Assembly: GCF_039729195.1 (NCBI RefSeq)
Contig: NZ_CP155796.1
Coordinates: 5,952,001 to 6,016,000, forward strand
Source of the DNA: Mycobacterium sp. DL
GTDB lineage: Bacteria; Actinomycetota; Actinomycetes; Mycobacteriales; Mycobacteriaceae
DNA: 64,000 bases
Reading direction: 5' to 3'
The notes beneath the pieces were generated by a model that saw only the letters and a program-made list of their open reading frames with translations, searched no databases and was not told the DNA's origin. Each line of letters begins with the position of its first letter. Position 1 is the first letter of the stretch. Shown piece after piece: positions 47,131-55,958 of this stretch. The translations under genes and the position numbers were made by a program.

Positions 47131-48183
47131 ATGACAACCATCGAAGACAGGCTGGAGACATTCCTCGGCAAGGCGGTGGGTGATCTGGGCGCCGCCGCGA
47201 GTGCCGTCCTGGTGTCGATCGGAGACGAGCTCGGGTTGTATGCGGAGCTTGCGAAGCAGCCCTGTTCGGTCGAGGAACTGGCCCGCCGGACCGATACGAA
47301 CGAACGCTACCTGCGCGAGTGGCTCGCCAACCAGGCGGCGAGCGGCTATGTCGACTTCGACGAGCCCAACGACAAGTACCACCTGAACGAGGAACAAGCG
47401 ATATGTCTGGCAGACCCCGAGGGCCCGGTCGATCTTCCGGGCGCGTACCAGATCATCCGTGACCTCTTTGCGGTTCGCGATCGCGCGGTGGAGAACTTCC
47501 GCAGTGGCGAGGGCATGGAGTGGGGGGAACATCATCCATGTCTCTTCGAGGGCACTGAACGATTCTTCCGGGCGGGCTACCACGCCAATCTGCTGACGTC
47601 GTGGCTGCCCGCTCTGGATGGGGTGGTCGAGAAGCTGGCTGCAGGGGGCCGGGCCGCCGATGTCGGGTGTGGACACGGCGCGAGCACAATACTGATGGCG
47701 CAGGCGTTTCCGGATTCACAGTTCGTCGGGATCGATTACCACCGCCCGTCCATCGACACTGCCCGCGATCGCGCGGCGACATCGGGCGTGAACAACGCGA
47801 CCTTCGAGGTTGCCGACGCAACCTCCTACCAGGGCAACGGCTTCGACCTCATCGCCTTCTTCGACTGCCTGCACGACATGGCGGATCCCGTCGGTGCCGC
47901 TCGCCATGCGAGAGCGACCCTCAAGTCCGATGGCCACTGCCTGCTCGTCGAGCCATTTGCCAACGACAACGTCGCCGACAACTTCAACCCTGTGGGACGA
48001 CTCTTCTACGCCGCATCGTCTCTGATCTGCGTGCCGGTTTCACTGGCGCGACGAGGTCCAGCACTGGGTGCACAGGCCGGAGAGCGCCGGTTGAAAGACG
48101 TCATGGTGGACGGTGGCGGTTTCACGCAGTTCCGCCGGGCGGCGCAGACACCGTTCAACCTGATCTTCGAGGCGCGACCATAG
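47131..48183 (+). CDS. class I SAM-dependent methyltransferase with winged-helix N-terminus
   Basis: 350 residues. N-terminal winged-helix/dimerisation region (SVEELARRTDTNERYLREWLANQAASGYVDFDE, ~46-80) precedes a Rossmann methyltransferase domain: motif I AADVGCGHGASTILMAQAFP near 174, GIDYHRP near 197, and DLIAFFDCLHDMADP near 237. This layout matches the mycobacterial Rv-type 'transcriptional regulator-like' methyltransferases. GAAGGAG precedes ATG 47131. Substrate unknown. It lies 76 bases after the TetR gene and could be co-transcribed with it; a link to mycosporines is possible but unsupported. Confidence 0.82.
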   Translation: MTTIEDRLETFLGKAVGDLGAAASAVLVSIGDELGLYAELAKQPCSVEELARRTDTNERYLREWLANQAASGYVDFDEPNDKYHLNEEQAICLADPEGPVDLPGAYQIIRDLFAVRDRAVENFRSGEGMEWGEHHPCLFEGTERFFRAGYHANLLTSWLPALDGVVEKLAAGGRAADVGCGHGASTILMAQAFPDSQFVGIDYHRPSIDTARDRAATSGVNNATFEVADATSYQGNGFDLIAFFDCLHDMADPVGAARHARATLKSDGHCLLVEPFANDNVADNFNPVGRLFYAASSLICVPVSLARRGPALGAQAGERRLKDVMVDGGGFTQFRRAAQTPFNLIFEARP

Positions 48184-48184
48184 G

Positions 48185-48733
48185 TCAACCCAACAGCAGA
48201 CGGGTGGCGCGCTTCAGCACATCGGCACGGCTGCTCCCCGGGTGTTCGGCTGCGATGCAGTGGTTTCCGATCGCCAGGGCAAACGCCAGCATCCCGCGTG
48301 CCTCGACCTCGCCGGGGTCGGCGCAGTAGCCCGAGATCAGTTCGCGCAGGTAGTCCATCCGGTGGTTGTCGACCCGCCGAAGCCGCACGGCCACTGCGTC
48401 ATCGCGGCGTGCCCAGTCGCGAACCGCGAGGTCGATGGGCAGCAGTGCGTCGGAGAACGTCAACATCCCCGCACGGGTGGCCTTCCGACGCGGATCACCA
48501 CCTTCACGCTCGACACGTTCGCGAACCTCCTCGGTACTTCTGCTTTCCCACGCGTCGAGCAACGCGTCGAGAAATGCCGGGCGGCTGCTGAACTGGTGGT
48601 AGAAGCCACCTCGTGTCACACCGAGTGTCTGGGCGAGGACGTCGACGCGCACCGCATCCGGTCCACCGTCGGCAAGCGCGGACAGGCCGGCGTCGATCCA
48701 ATCGTCGCGGGTGGTACGGGTGGCCGCGGGCAT
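48185..48733 (-). CDS. TetR-family transcriptional regulator
   Basis: 182 residues from ATG 48733 (a GTG at 48739 is also in frame). HTH region WIDAGLSALADGGPDAVRVDVLAQTLGVTRGGFYHQFSSRPAFLDAL, about residues 12-58, with recognition helix TRGGFYHQF. Ligand domain unassigned. Divergent from the DUF2867 gene with a CATACA/TGTATG palindrome in the gap, so it probably represses that gene and itself. Converges with the methyltransferase gene one base away. Confidence 0.83.
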   Translation of the reverse strand: MPAATRTTRDDWIDAGLSALADGGPDAVRVDVLAQTLGVTRGGFYHQFSSRPAFLDALLDAWESRSTEEVRERVEREGGDPRRKATRAGMLTFSDALLPIDLAVRDWARRDDAVAVRLRRVDNHRMDYLRELISGYCADPGEVEARGMLAFALAIGNHCIAAEHPGSSRADVLKRATRLLLG

Positions 48734-48746
48734 GGTCACTTTCTAG

Positions 48747-48784
48747 TTGACAGCGTTCACAAATGATACATACAGTTGTGTATG
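48747..48784 (+). promoter_or_regulatory. promoter with overlapping palindrome for the DUF2867 gene
   Basis: -35 TTGACA (48747-48752), 18-base spacer, -10 TACAGT (48771-48776). A palindrome CATACA-N4-TGTATG (48769-48784) covers the -10, ideal for repression by the divergent TetR protein. The expected start of transcription is at about 48783, essentially on the ATG at 48782, so the mRNA may be leaderless. Confidence 0.55.
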
Positions 48785-49366
48785 CTTCATATCATGGGTC
48801 GCGCATGCAGGGCGGCGATCGTGCCGTTCCGCCGGATCATCCACCCCAGGCTCCTGAACTCCGTTTCGCGGCACCGGCACCAGCACGCCCGTCAGATCGA
48901 CGTGCCGGCGGCAACCACCACACTGAGCACCCTGCCCCGTGTCGACTATGCCGACGCGTTCGTGCTGAGCACCCAGAAGCACCCCGACTGGACGGCGGAG
49001 ACCTGGGCCAGAGCTGTGCTCGAGGGGGCACCGGCGGCCACCCGGGCCGAGCTGACGGCGGGTTGGGCGGCGCTCGGTTTGCCCGCGACGAACTCATCGG
49101 CGTCGGTGCTGGGTTGGGTGATCCGTCACCGCACTTCGGAACGCGTTCTGCTGGGCAGAGATTCGCGCATCGGGATGCCCGGCGAGTTGCTCTTCGAGCG
49201 GCGAGCCGATGGTCTGCTCTTCGCCACGTTTGTCCACCACCGCACTCCGGCGACCCGTGCGGTGTGGGCGGCGGTCCGGCGCACACACGTGCGCACGGTG
49301 CTCGAACTGCTCGACCGAGCCGCGGATGACGTCGCCGACGTGACGTTAAGTGCCGGTAACCAATAA
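48782..49366 (+). CDS. DUF2867-like protein
   Basis: 194 residues from ATG 48782; ATG 48794 is the other candidate (190 residues) and no ribosome site is seen for either. After a basic N-terminus, the core LPRVDYADAFVLS, TWARAVLEG, LGWVIRHR and RIGMPGELLFERRADGLLFATFV resembles DUF2867 proteins, a family of unknown function with an SRPBCC-like fold. Probably controlled by the divergent TetR protein. Confidence 0.65.
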   Translation: MLHIMGRACRAAIVPFRRIIHPRLLNSVSRHRHQHARQIDVPAATTTLSTLPRVDYADAFVLSTQKHPDWTAETWARAVLEGAPAATRAELTAGWAALGLPATNSSASVLGWVIRHRTSERVLLGRDSRIGMPGELLFERRADGLLFATFVHHRTPATRAVWAAVRRTHVRTVLELLDRAADDVADVTLSAGNQ

Positions 49367-49470
49367 CATTGTGGCGTTTCGACTGAAAGTTCCTGCGGGT
49401 ACACCCTTGCCGTCGGGCCGGGGGAGCAATGGCGCCGACCGCAGCTGAGGATACGAGACAGGCGGTCCAC

Positions 49471-50201
49471 ATGAGCAGAATTGGTCGTTGGTTGGCAGGC
49501 GTCGCACCGATCGTGGTGGCAGTGGCGGGTATGCCCGCGCTCGCACCCCCCGCGTACGCAGCACCGTGCCCCGATGTCGAGGTGGTCTTTGCGCGAGGCA
49601 CGTTCGAACCCCCAGGTGTCGGGTCGACCGGACAGGCCTTCGTGGATTCGCTCCGCGCGAAGACAGAGGGCAAGTCGGTCGATGTCTACGCGTGAATTAC
49701 CCCGCCTCGCTCGACTTCGCCACCGCCGCGGACGGCGTCATCGACGCCAGCAACCGGATCGTGCAGATGACCACCGATTGCCCTGACACGCAGATCGTGC
49801 TCGGCGGATTCTCGCAGGGCGCGGCGGTCGCGGCCTACATCACCGAGGACGCCATTCCCGAGGGCTACACCCCGCCCCCCGGCATGACCGGTCCGATGGA
49901 CCCGTCAGTCGCCGAACACGTGGCCGCTGTGACGCTGTTCGGCAAGCCGTCGAGCGGCTTCCTGCAGATGCTCAACACCGGCGCACCGCCCATCACCGTC
50001 GGCCCTGAATACGCGGGAAAGACTCTCGACCTGTGCATCCCCGAAGACCCGGTCTGCTCGCCGACCGGCGGGGACGGCGGCGCTCACGGCGCCTACGCGA
50101 TCAGGGGCGTGGTGGATCACGCGGCGGAGTTCGCAGCGGGCAAGCTCCCCGAGCCAACGTCCGGCCCGAACGGCGACGGGACTGTGACTGCGGGGTCTTG
50201 A
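49471..50201 (+). pseudogene. cutinase-family serine esterase, frameshifted near 49692
   Basis: ATG 49471 begins a signal peptide (cut after PPAYA) and a cutinase domain: CPDVEVVFARGTFEPPG. The frame ends at TGA 49693 after VDVYA. The next frame continues as VNYPASLDF and onward without a break to 50201, with catalytic Ser in GGFSQGAAV, Asp in IPEDPVC and His in GAHGAYAI. Restoring one G (GCG-GTG instead of GCGTG, 49690-49694) joins the halves into about 244 residues. Cutinases of this type hydrolyse ester lipids outside the cell. ATG 49429, just after GGGGAG, is another possible start. Either a true inactivation or a sequence error. Confidence 0.85.
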
Positions 50202-50244
50202 CACCCGTCAACAGTGTGACCGGCCTCACTGTTAAGTTCACACG

Positions 50245-52242
50245 GTGGCTCGCACTGATCTCGTCATCGAACGCCCCACCGAACTCAGCGCCGACTGGCT
50301 GACCGCTGTTCTCGATCGCGGAACCGTCACCGATTTCACCTTCGAGCGGATCGGCACCGGCCAGATGAGCGAGTGCTACCGCATCACGCTGACCTACGCC
50401 GATGCCGGGTCGAGCGGTCCGGCGTCGGTGGTGCTCAAGGTCGCCGCCACCGACCCCAGCAGCAGGCAGACTGGACAGGCGCTCGGGCTCTACGAACGTG
50501 AAGTACGGTTCTACACCGATGTCGCGCCGGGCTTGTCCGGGCCGGTGGCACCGTGTCACCACGCTGCCTACGACCCGCAGACCGGTGCGTTCGACCTGCT
50601 GATCGGGGACGCCGCACCCGCGGTCGTCGGCGACGAGATCCGCGGGGCCACAGTCGAACAGGCGCACCTGGCACTTTCCGAGCTCGGCAAGGTGCACGGC
50701 CCGATGCTGGGCGACACGTCGCTGACCGCCAGCGAATGGCTCAATCGCGAATCACCGCTGAATCAGGCGCTGGTCGCGCAACTGTGGGCCGGGTTCTCCG
50801 AGCGATTCGGCGACGCCATCGCGCCGAGGCATCGGATGGTGTGCGAGCGTTTGGTCGGCGCGTTCGACGCCCACCTCGCCGCCGAGGCAACGTCGGACCG
50901 GGTGCACGGACTGGTCCACGGCGACTACCGCCTCGACAACATGCTCTTCGGGCAAGCCGGTGCCGAGCGCGCGCTGACCGTGGTGGACTGGCAGACCGTC
51001 ACGTGGGGACCGGCATTCACCGATGTCGCCTACTTCCTCGGCTGCGCCCTGCCGACAGAGGCGCGCCGGCAGAACTACGACGCGCTGTTGGCTGCCTACC
51101 ATCACGCGTTGGAGGGCACCGGGGCGACGGTCGATCGTGATGTCGTCCGTGACGGGGTGCGCCGACAGAGCTTCTTCGGCGTGATGATGGCGATCGTGTC
51201 GTCGATGCTCGTCGCGCAAACAGAGCGCGGCGATCAGATGTTCATGACGATGCTGGCGCGACACTGCGACCACGTGCTCGATACCGACGCACTCGAGGTA
51301 CTTCCGGAAGTGGATGCGCCCGAACCGCTTTCACCCAGCAGCGAGGACGAAGGCCCGCATACACCGGGTGGCGAGGAGCTGTGGAACGAGAGCTGGTACT
51401 TCGACTTCGCCGATGCCGGCCAGGACGTGGGCGGCTGGGTCCGGCTCGGGTTGGTGCCCAACCAGAACACCGCATGGATCAACGCGCTGCTGTGCGGCCC
51501 CGACATGCCGACCGTCGCGATCGTCGACTTCGCCGTCGAGCTGCCGACGGATCCGTCCGAGATCAACACCGAGGCAGCGCATCTCACCTTCGATGCCAGC
51601 GAGCCTCTGCAGACCTACCGGGTGACCGTTCGAGGACGCGGCGAGTCGTACGACGATCCAGCAGCCCTGCTGCGGGGCGAGGCGGGGCGACCGACGGAGC
51701 TGACGATGGACCTCACCTGGACGACGGCGGGCACTCCGTACCAGTACCGCATCACTCCGCGCTACGAGATCGCCTGCACCGTCTCCGGGACCGTCACAGC
51801 CGACGGCCGGCAGTACCGACTCGACGGCGTCGCCGGGCAGCGCGACCACTCCTGGGGGGTGCGCGACTGGTGGGGAATGGACTGGGTGTGGAGCGCCCTG
51901 CACCTCGATGACGGAACCCGCCTCCACGGTGTCGACATCCGCATCGACGGAATGCCGCCGATCGGCATCGGCTACCAGCAGCCGCCGCACGCCGGACTCA
52001 CCGAACTGACATCGGTCATTGCGCAGGCCGCGTTCGCCGACAACGGATTACCGACCTCGACGACGTTGGCGCTCGAGCCCGGCGGGCTCACCCTCGACGT
52101 CGACATCCGCGGTCACGCCCCCGTGCGACTGACCGCCGACGACGGCCGGATCAGCTACTTCCCCCGCGCCTGGGTGGCCGTCAGCACCAGTGACGGCCGC
52201 TCCGGAATCGGTTGGCTGGAGTGGAACCGCAACGCACGCTGA
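50245..52242 (+). CDS. APH/EcKinase-like phosphotransferase fused to a lipocalin-like C-terminal domain
   Basis: 665 residues from GTG 50245, with no clear ribosome site. Residues ~1-360 are an aminoglycoside-phosphotransferase/ecdysteroid-kinase-like fold: Lys in SVVLKVAATD near 66, Brenner motif LVHGDYRLDNMLF near 229, and the DFG-like VVDWQTVTWGPAFTDVAYFL near 250. Residues ~385-665 form a second beta-rich domain (WNESWYFDF, GQRDHSWGVRDWWGMDWVWS) like the AttH/DUF7064-7065 type. The two halves are probably joined functionally, perhaps phosphorylating a lipid or steroid alcohol. Substrate unknown. Confidence 0.7.
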   Translation: MARTDLVIERPTELSADWLTAVLDRGTVTDFTFERIGTGQMSECYRITLTYADAGSSGPASVVLKVAATDPSSRQTGQALGLYEREVRFYTDVAPGLSGPVAPCHHAAYDPQTGAFDLLIGDAAPAVVGDEIRGATVEQAHLALSELGKVHGPMLGDTSLTASEWLNRESPLNQALVAQLWAGFSERFGDAIAPRHRMVCERLVGAFDAHLAAEATSDRVHGLVHGDYRLDNMLFGQAGAERALTVVDWQTVTWGPAFTDVAYFLGCALPTEARRQNYDALLAAYHHALEGTGATVDRDVVRDGVRRQSFFGVMMAIVSSMLVAQTERGDQMFMTMLARHCDHVLDTDALEVLPEVDAPEPLSPSSEDEGPHTPGGEELWNESWYFDFADAGQDVGGWVRLGLVPNQNTAWINALLCGPDMPTVAIVDFAVELPTDPSEINTEAAHLTFDASEPLQTYRVTVRGRGESYDDPAALLRGEAGRPTELTMDLTWTTAGTPYQYRITPRYEIACTVSGTVTADGRQYRLDGVAGQRDHSWGVRDWWGMDWVWSALHLDDGTRLHGVDIRIDGMPPIGIGYQQPPHAGLTELTSVIAQAAFADNGLPTSTTLALEPGGLTLDVDIRGHAPVRLTADDGRISYFPRAWVAVSTSDGRSGIGWLEWNRNAR

Positions 52243-52248
52243 CCCGCG

Positions 52249-54426
52249 TCACTTCCGCGACCGTCGCGTTCCCTTCTTGACCAACGCACGCTTACGCGGC
52301 GCCGACTTGTCGGCCGGGATCTTCGACGGCGCCACCGCCGAGGCCATCACGGCATCGGCGCGTTCCCACACCCGATGCTTTCCCAAGGCGGTGACCAGTT
52401 CGGTGGTGAAGGGCTTGTCGGCATCGCTGCCGATGAGCACACCCGGCGCGGCACGGTCGATGCCGGCGGCGTCGAGCAACGAGACACCGTCACCCCATGC
52501 GCCGAGGGCCTTGCAGTGCCGGAAGAGTTCCTGCAGCAGCACCACTAGCTTGATGTCATTGGTGGGCGTGGTTCCCGCCGCCACCACGACCGCGTCGAAC
52601 TCGATCGACCGGGCGGTGGCGAAGGTCCGGTCCACCACAACGGCGCGGCGGCCTGCTTTCAGGGTGCCACCGACCGGCGCGGTCACGAGCACCTCGACGC
52701 CCAGCTTTCCCAACGACTTCGTCAGCGTCGTCACAGCTGCCAGATCGGAGCCCGCGTCGGCGATGACCGCGACCTTCCGACCGGCGACGGGGCCGGGCTC
52801 GGTGACGATCTGGGACAGAGCCGCGGACGGGACGACGTTCTCCGGCGGGTTGCCCTTCGGCGCAGGGAGTCCCAGGCCTTCGGCAACCTGGCGGCACAGG
52901 TCGGTGTCGACGTTGGCCAGCACCTCCAGTTCGCGTTCTTTGATCACCTTCTCGTAGCACTTGCCCAGCTCGAAGGTGAACGCCTCGACGATGTGCACCT
53001 TTTCGACCTTGGTCAGGCTCTGGTAGAAGATGGCGGCCTGGCTGAAGTGATCTGAAAACGAGACCGGTTCGGCCCGCTCGACCGGACCGTCGACTCGGCG
53101 CGGCACGGGTACGTAGCCGCCTTCGTCAGCGGTGGCGACCAGGGGTTCGCCTCCATCGATGCTGTTGCGCAGATACGGCGCCTGGCCGGTGTGGACGGCG
53201 GTCTGATGCATCCCGTCGCGGAGCATGTCGTTGACCGGGCAGTGTGGCCTGTTGATCGGCAGTTGGGTGAAGTTGGGTCCGCCGAGTCGAGTGAGCTGGG
53301 TGTCGAGGTAGGAGAACAGCCGTGCCTGCATCAGCGGATCGTTGGTGACCTCGATTCCGGGCACCAGGTTGCCGGTGTGGAAGGCGACCTGTTCGGTTTC
53401 GGCGAAGTAGTTCGTCGGGTTTCGGTCCAGCGTGAGCTTGCCGATGAGGTGCACCGGCGCAAGTTCCTCGGGCACCATCTTCGTCGGGTCCAGAAGGTCG
53501 ATGCCCTGGAACGTCTCCGACTCGTCGTCGGGCATCACCTGGATTCCGAGTTCGTACTCCAGTGGCGCACCTGCTTCGATGCCGTCGGCCATGTCACGGC
53601 GGTGGAAGTCCGGATCGACACCGGCGGCGATCTGCGCCTCTTCCCACACCAGCGAGTGCACGCCGGCAACGGGCTTCCAGTGGAACTTCACCAGGCTGGT
53701 GGCACCGCGCTTGTTGACGAGCCGAAAGGTGTGGACGCCAAAGCCTTCCATCGTCCGGTACGAACGCGGGATGCCCCGGTCGCTCATGTTCCAGAAGACG
53801 TGGTGGGTCGCCTCGGTGTGCAGCGAGACGAAGTCCCAGAACGTGTCGTGCGCCGATTGGGCCTGCGGGATCTCGCGATCCGGGTGGGGCTTGCCGGCGT
53901 GGATGACGTCGGGGAATTTGATGCCGTCCTGAATGAAGAACACCGGGATGTTGTTGCCGACGAGGTCGAAGTTTCCTTCGTCGGTGTAGAACTTCACCGC
54001 GAAACCACGAGTGTCCCGCACGGTGTCGGCGGATCCGCGCGATCCCAGCACCGTGGAGAACCGGCAGAACACCTCGGTCTTTCTGCCCTTGGCCAGGAAG
54101 CCCGCTTTGGTGACATCGGCGGCGTTTCCGTACGCCTCGAAGGTGCCGTGCGCGGCGGCACCGCGTGCATGCACCACCCGCTCCGGGATCCGCTCATGGT
54201 CGAAGTGGGTGATCTTCTCGCGGAGGTGGAAGTCCTCCAGCAGTGTCGGCCCGCGGGGCCCCGCCTTGAGAGAGTGATCGGTGTCGGGCAATCGGAGGCC
54301 CTGCGCGGTGGTCAGGTAGCGCCCCGTCTGGGCACGCGAATCCGGCTGTCCTGCAGACTCTTCGGGTGATCCAGCGGGGCCGACGGCGGCGGGGGCGTTC
54401 TGGTCGCGGTTACGTGATGGGGGCAT
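52249..54426 (-). CDS. katE: large-subunit monofunctional catalase (KatE/HPII type)
   Basis: 725 residues, clade 2 catalase. Catalytic His in [11 protein letters not shown] (His86), the Asn in [12 protein letters not shown], and the haem-ligating Tyr in [16 protein letters not shown] near 370. The C-terminal ~170 residues form the class I amidotransferase-like flavodoxin domain found only in large catalases ([21 protein letters not shown]). An Arg/Lys-rich tail ends the protein. It degrades hydrogen peroxide in the cytoplasm. TTGGAGC precedes ATG 54426; a SigF-like promoter lies about 90-115 bases upstream. Confidence 0.94.
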   Translation of the reverse strand: MPPSRNRDQNAPAAVGPAGSPEESAGQPDSRAQTGRYLTTAQGLRLPDTDHSLKAGPRGPTLLEDFHLREKITHFDHERIPERVVHARGAAAHGTFEAYGNAADVTKAGFLAKGRKTEVFCRFSTVLGSRGSADTVRDTRGFAVKFYTDEGNFDLVGNNIPVFFIQDGIKFPDVIHAGKPHPDREIPQAQSAHDTFWDFVSLHTEATHHVFWNMSDRGIPRSYRTMEGFGVHTFRLVNKRGATSLVKFHWKPVAGVHSLVWEEAQIAAGVDPDFHRRDMADGIEAGAPLEYELGIQVMPDDESETFQGIDLLDPTKMVPEELAPVHLIGKLTLDRNPTNYFAETEQVAFHTGNLVPGIEVTNDPLMQARLFSYLDTQLTRLGGPNFTQLPINRPHCPVNDMLRDGMHQTAVHTGQAPYLRNSIDGGEPLVATADEGGYVPVPRRVDGPVERAEPVSFSDHFSQAAIFYQSLTKVEKVHIVEAFTFELGKCYEKVIKERELEVLANVDTDLCRQVAEGLGLPAPKGNPPENVVPSAALSQIVTEPGPVAGRKVAVIADAGSDLAAVTTLTKSLGKLGVEVLVTAPVGGTLKAGRRAVVVDRTFATARSIEFDAVVVAAGTTPTNDIKLVVLLQELFRHCKALGAWGDGVSLLDAAGIDRAAPGVLIGSDADKPFTTELVTALGKHRVWERADAVMASAVAPSKIPADKSAPRKRALVKKGTRRSRK

Positions 54427-54483
54427 GGGTGCTCCAAGCGATTGCTGATCAATGGCGGTCGCCGAATCGGGCGGACCAGGCCG

Positions 54484-54501
54484 GCGCGAGGGGCTGTGCG
54501 C
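54484..54501 (-). repeat. 18-base leader element shared with the hemerythrin gene, copy 1
   Basis: GCGCGAGGGGCTGTGCGC, identical to 55206-55223. It lies in the katE leader, 58-75 bases before the start codon and 13 bases downstream of the SigF-like -10. Confidence 0.6.
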
Positions 54502-54514
54502 CAGTAGTCGGTGG

Positions 54515-54538
54515 TACCCGCTGTCGCGGCGGACAAAC
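54515..54538 (-). promoter_or_regulatory. SigF-like promoter of the catalase gene
   Basis: Minus strand: GTTT (54538-54535), a 15-base spacer and GGGTA (54519-54515), close to the mycobacterial SigF/SigB-type pattern GTTT...GGGTA. It is placed to give a leader of about 80 bases for katE. Confidence 0.5.
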
Positions 54539-54554
54539 GTCGCCCCGGGAACGA

Positions 54555-54585
54555 ACCGGCCCCGGCGATGGACGCCGGGGCCGGT
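54555..54585 (-). terminator. GC-rich hairpin terminator after the hemerythrin gene
   Basis: Perfect 13-base arms (54555-54567 and 54573-54585) with a five-base loop, starting 21 bases after the hemerythrin-like stop codon. There is no U-tract, as is common for mycobacterial hairpin terminators. The catalase promoter lies just beyond it. Confidence 0.65.
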
Positions 54586-54606
54586 GGGGGTGTTCTCGCT
54601 GATGGG

Positions 54607-55173
54607 TCAGGCTGCGTTGCCCCGCAACGCGTCCCGTGCCCGATCCAGTAGCGATGCGAACGGGCCCACGGCGAAGTTGGCGAACGCCGACTCCACACCG
54701 GCATGCGGGTGCGTCGGAGCGATCCTCTCGGCGATCTCCACTGCGGTGGCGAGCTTCGCCAGTTCAGCCGGGTCCAATTGCTCCTCGAGCAACGTGAACT
54801 CCTCGGTCTCCTCCCGCTCGGCGTGCTCCAGCACCGCCGCCTGCAGGTGGATCAGGGCCTTGCTGAAGTCCGCTGTGCCGCAGGGGATGTTCTCGAGTTC
54901 AGCGAGCGCGACCTTGGCGTCGTGTTCCTCGGTGAGGCGGGCGTCGACGACCTCGCGGGCTCCGTCGATCTTCCGGCGTACCCGCGGGTGCACCATCATC
55001 TCCTCGGCCGTCTCGTGCACCGCCAGCAGGGTCCGCAGCCGGGTGAAGGCTGCTTGCTGCTCGGTGGCGTTTTTGGCGTCCAGGGTCTCGACGAACAACG
55101 CCTTGATCGCCTCGTGCTGTTCTTTCAGATAGGTGACCACGTCACCGGAGCCGCTGACAGGTTTTTTCGACAC
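54607..55173 (-). CDS. hemerythrin HHE-domain protein
   Basis: 188 residues from GTG 55173, preceded by GGAGG. Two HHE helical hairpins carry the di-iron ligands: LKEQHEAIKALF near residue 17, AVHETAEEMMVHPRV near 51, TEEHDAKVALAEL near 81 and LEHAEREETEEF near 114. Such proteins bind O2 or NO or sense oxidative stress. The C-terminal ~50 residues are helical and cytoplasmic. Between catalase and stress genes, a role in oxidative stress response is likely. Confidence 0.88.
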   Translation of the reverse strand: MSKKPVSGSGDVVTYLKEQHEAIKALFVETLDAKNATEQQAAFTRLRTLLAVHETAEEMMVHPRVRRKIDGAREVVDARLTEEHDAKVALAELENIPCGTADFSKALIHLQAAVLEHAEREETEEFTLLEEQLDPAELAKLATAVEIAERIAPTHPHAGVESAFANFAVGPFASLLDRARDALRGNAA

Positions 55174-55205
55174 GATGGATGACCTCCGTGATTGGGCTGA
55201 TGGCT

Positions 55206-55223
55206 GCGCGAGGGGCTGTGCGC
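55206..55223 (-). repeat. 18-base leader element shared with the catalase gene, copy 2
   Basis: Identical to 54484-54501. It lies 33-50 bases upstream of the hemerythrin-like start and 11 bases downstream of a GGGTA (55239-55235) that could be a SigF-like -10; the matching -35 (ATTG at 55258-55255) is weak. Confidence 0.55.
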
Positions 55224-55257
55224 TGTCCGAGGATTACCCGCCCGAGACCGGGCACAA

Positions 55258-55932
55258 TCAGCTGTTGGCGCGGTCCGCCTGGCGTTTCACCTTCTCGGTT
55301 TCGGCCAGTTGTTCGACCCGGTCGGCCTTCGCACGCTTGGTCGAGGCTTCAGCGCGCTTGGCGGCCGCGTCGTCCAACCTCGCTTGGGTGGCTGCGACAA
55401 CGGCTTGCTCGTCGTCCAGAATCGCCTCCCGCTCAGCTTTCCTTGCAGCTTCGACCGCTGATGCCTGTCGGCTTGCGGCCTCGTCGGCTTCCTTCTTCGC
55501 AGCCGCTGTGCGTTGCTGTGCGGTCTCCGCGGCGCGGGTCGCGCGCTTTTGAGCTGATCGCTGCGCTTCCTCGACTTCCTGCGCCCGCGCCTCGCGCGCG
55601 TCCTGCTGCTCCTGGCTCGCCTCGGACAGTTTGGCTTCCTTTGCGGCGTCCGCCTTCTCGCGCTTGGCGGTGGCGGTCGCATCCAGCCGCGCGGCACGCG
55701 ACAACGCATCGCTGCGCTCGACGAGTGCCGAGCCCCTGGTCTGCAGGTTCACGTCCCCCAGGGCCGAACCGACCGCTGCGTCCAACGAGCCCAGCGATCG
55801 CTCGTAGAACAGCCGCGCGGGCGTCTCGGCGTCGAACCGGGTCATCACCCGGTCCTCGATGAGCTGAAGGGGCACCCGGGCAATCCGGTACTGCAGTCTC
55901 AGAATCGCGACCGGCACGCTGACGATGTTCAT
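55258..55932 (-). CDS. Ala/Glu/Lys-rich coiled-coil protein
   Basis: 224 residues from ATG 55932, preceded by ACAGGAGTGGAC; the frame is open ten codons further. Residues ~1-60 contain a short hydrophobic start and IARVPLQLIEDRVMTRFD. Residues ~75-224 are a long, highly charged, Ala-rich helix typical of a coiled coil. I recognise no enzymatic domain. It is co-oriented with and 26 bases after the CsbD-like gene and shares its Ala/Glu/Lys-rich style, so the two may form a stress-related pair. Confidence 0.75.
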   Translation of the reverse strand: MNIVSVPVAILRLQYRIARVPLQLIEDRVMTRFDAETPARLFYERSLGSLDAAVGSALGDVNLQTRGSALVERSDALSRAARLDATATAKREKADAAKEAKLSEASQEQQDAREARAQEVEEAQRSAQKRATRAAETAQQRTAAAKKEADEAASRQASAVEAARKAEREAILDDEQAVVAATQARLDDAAAKRAEASTKRAKADRVEQLAETEKVKRQADRANS

Positions 55933-55958
55933 TGTCCACTCCTGTGTCTTGCTGTTGT

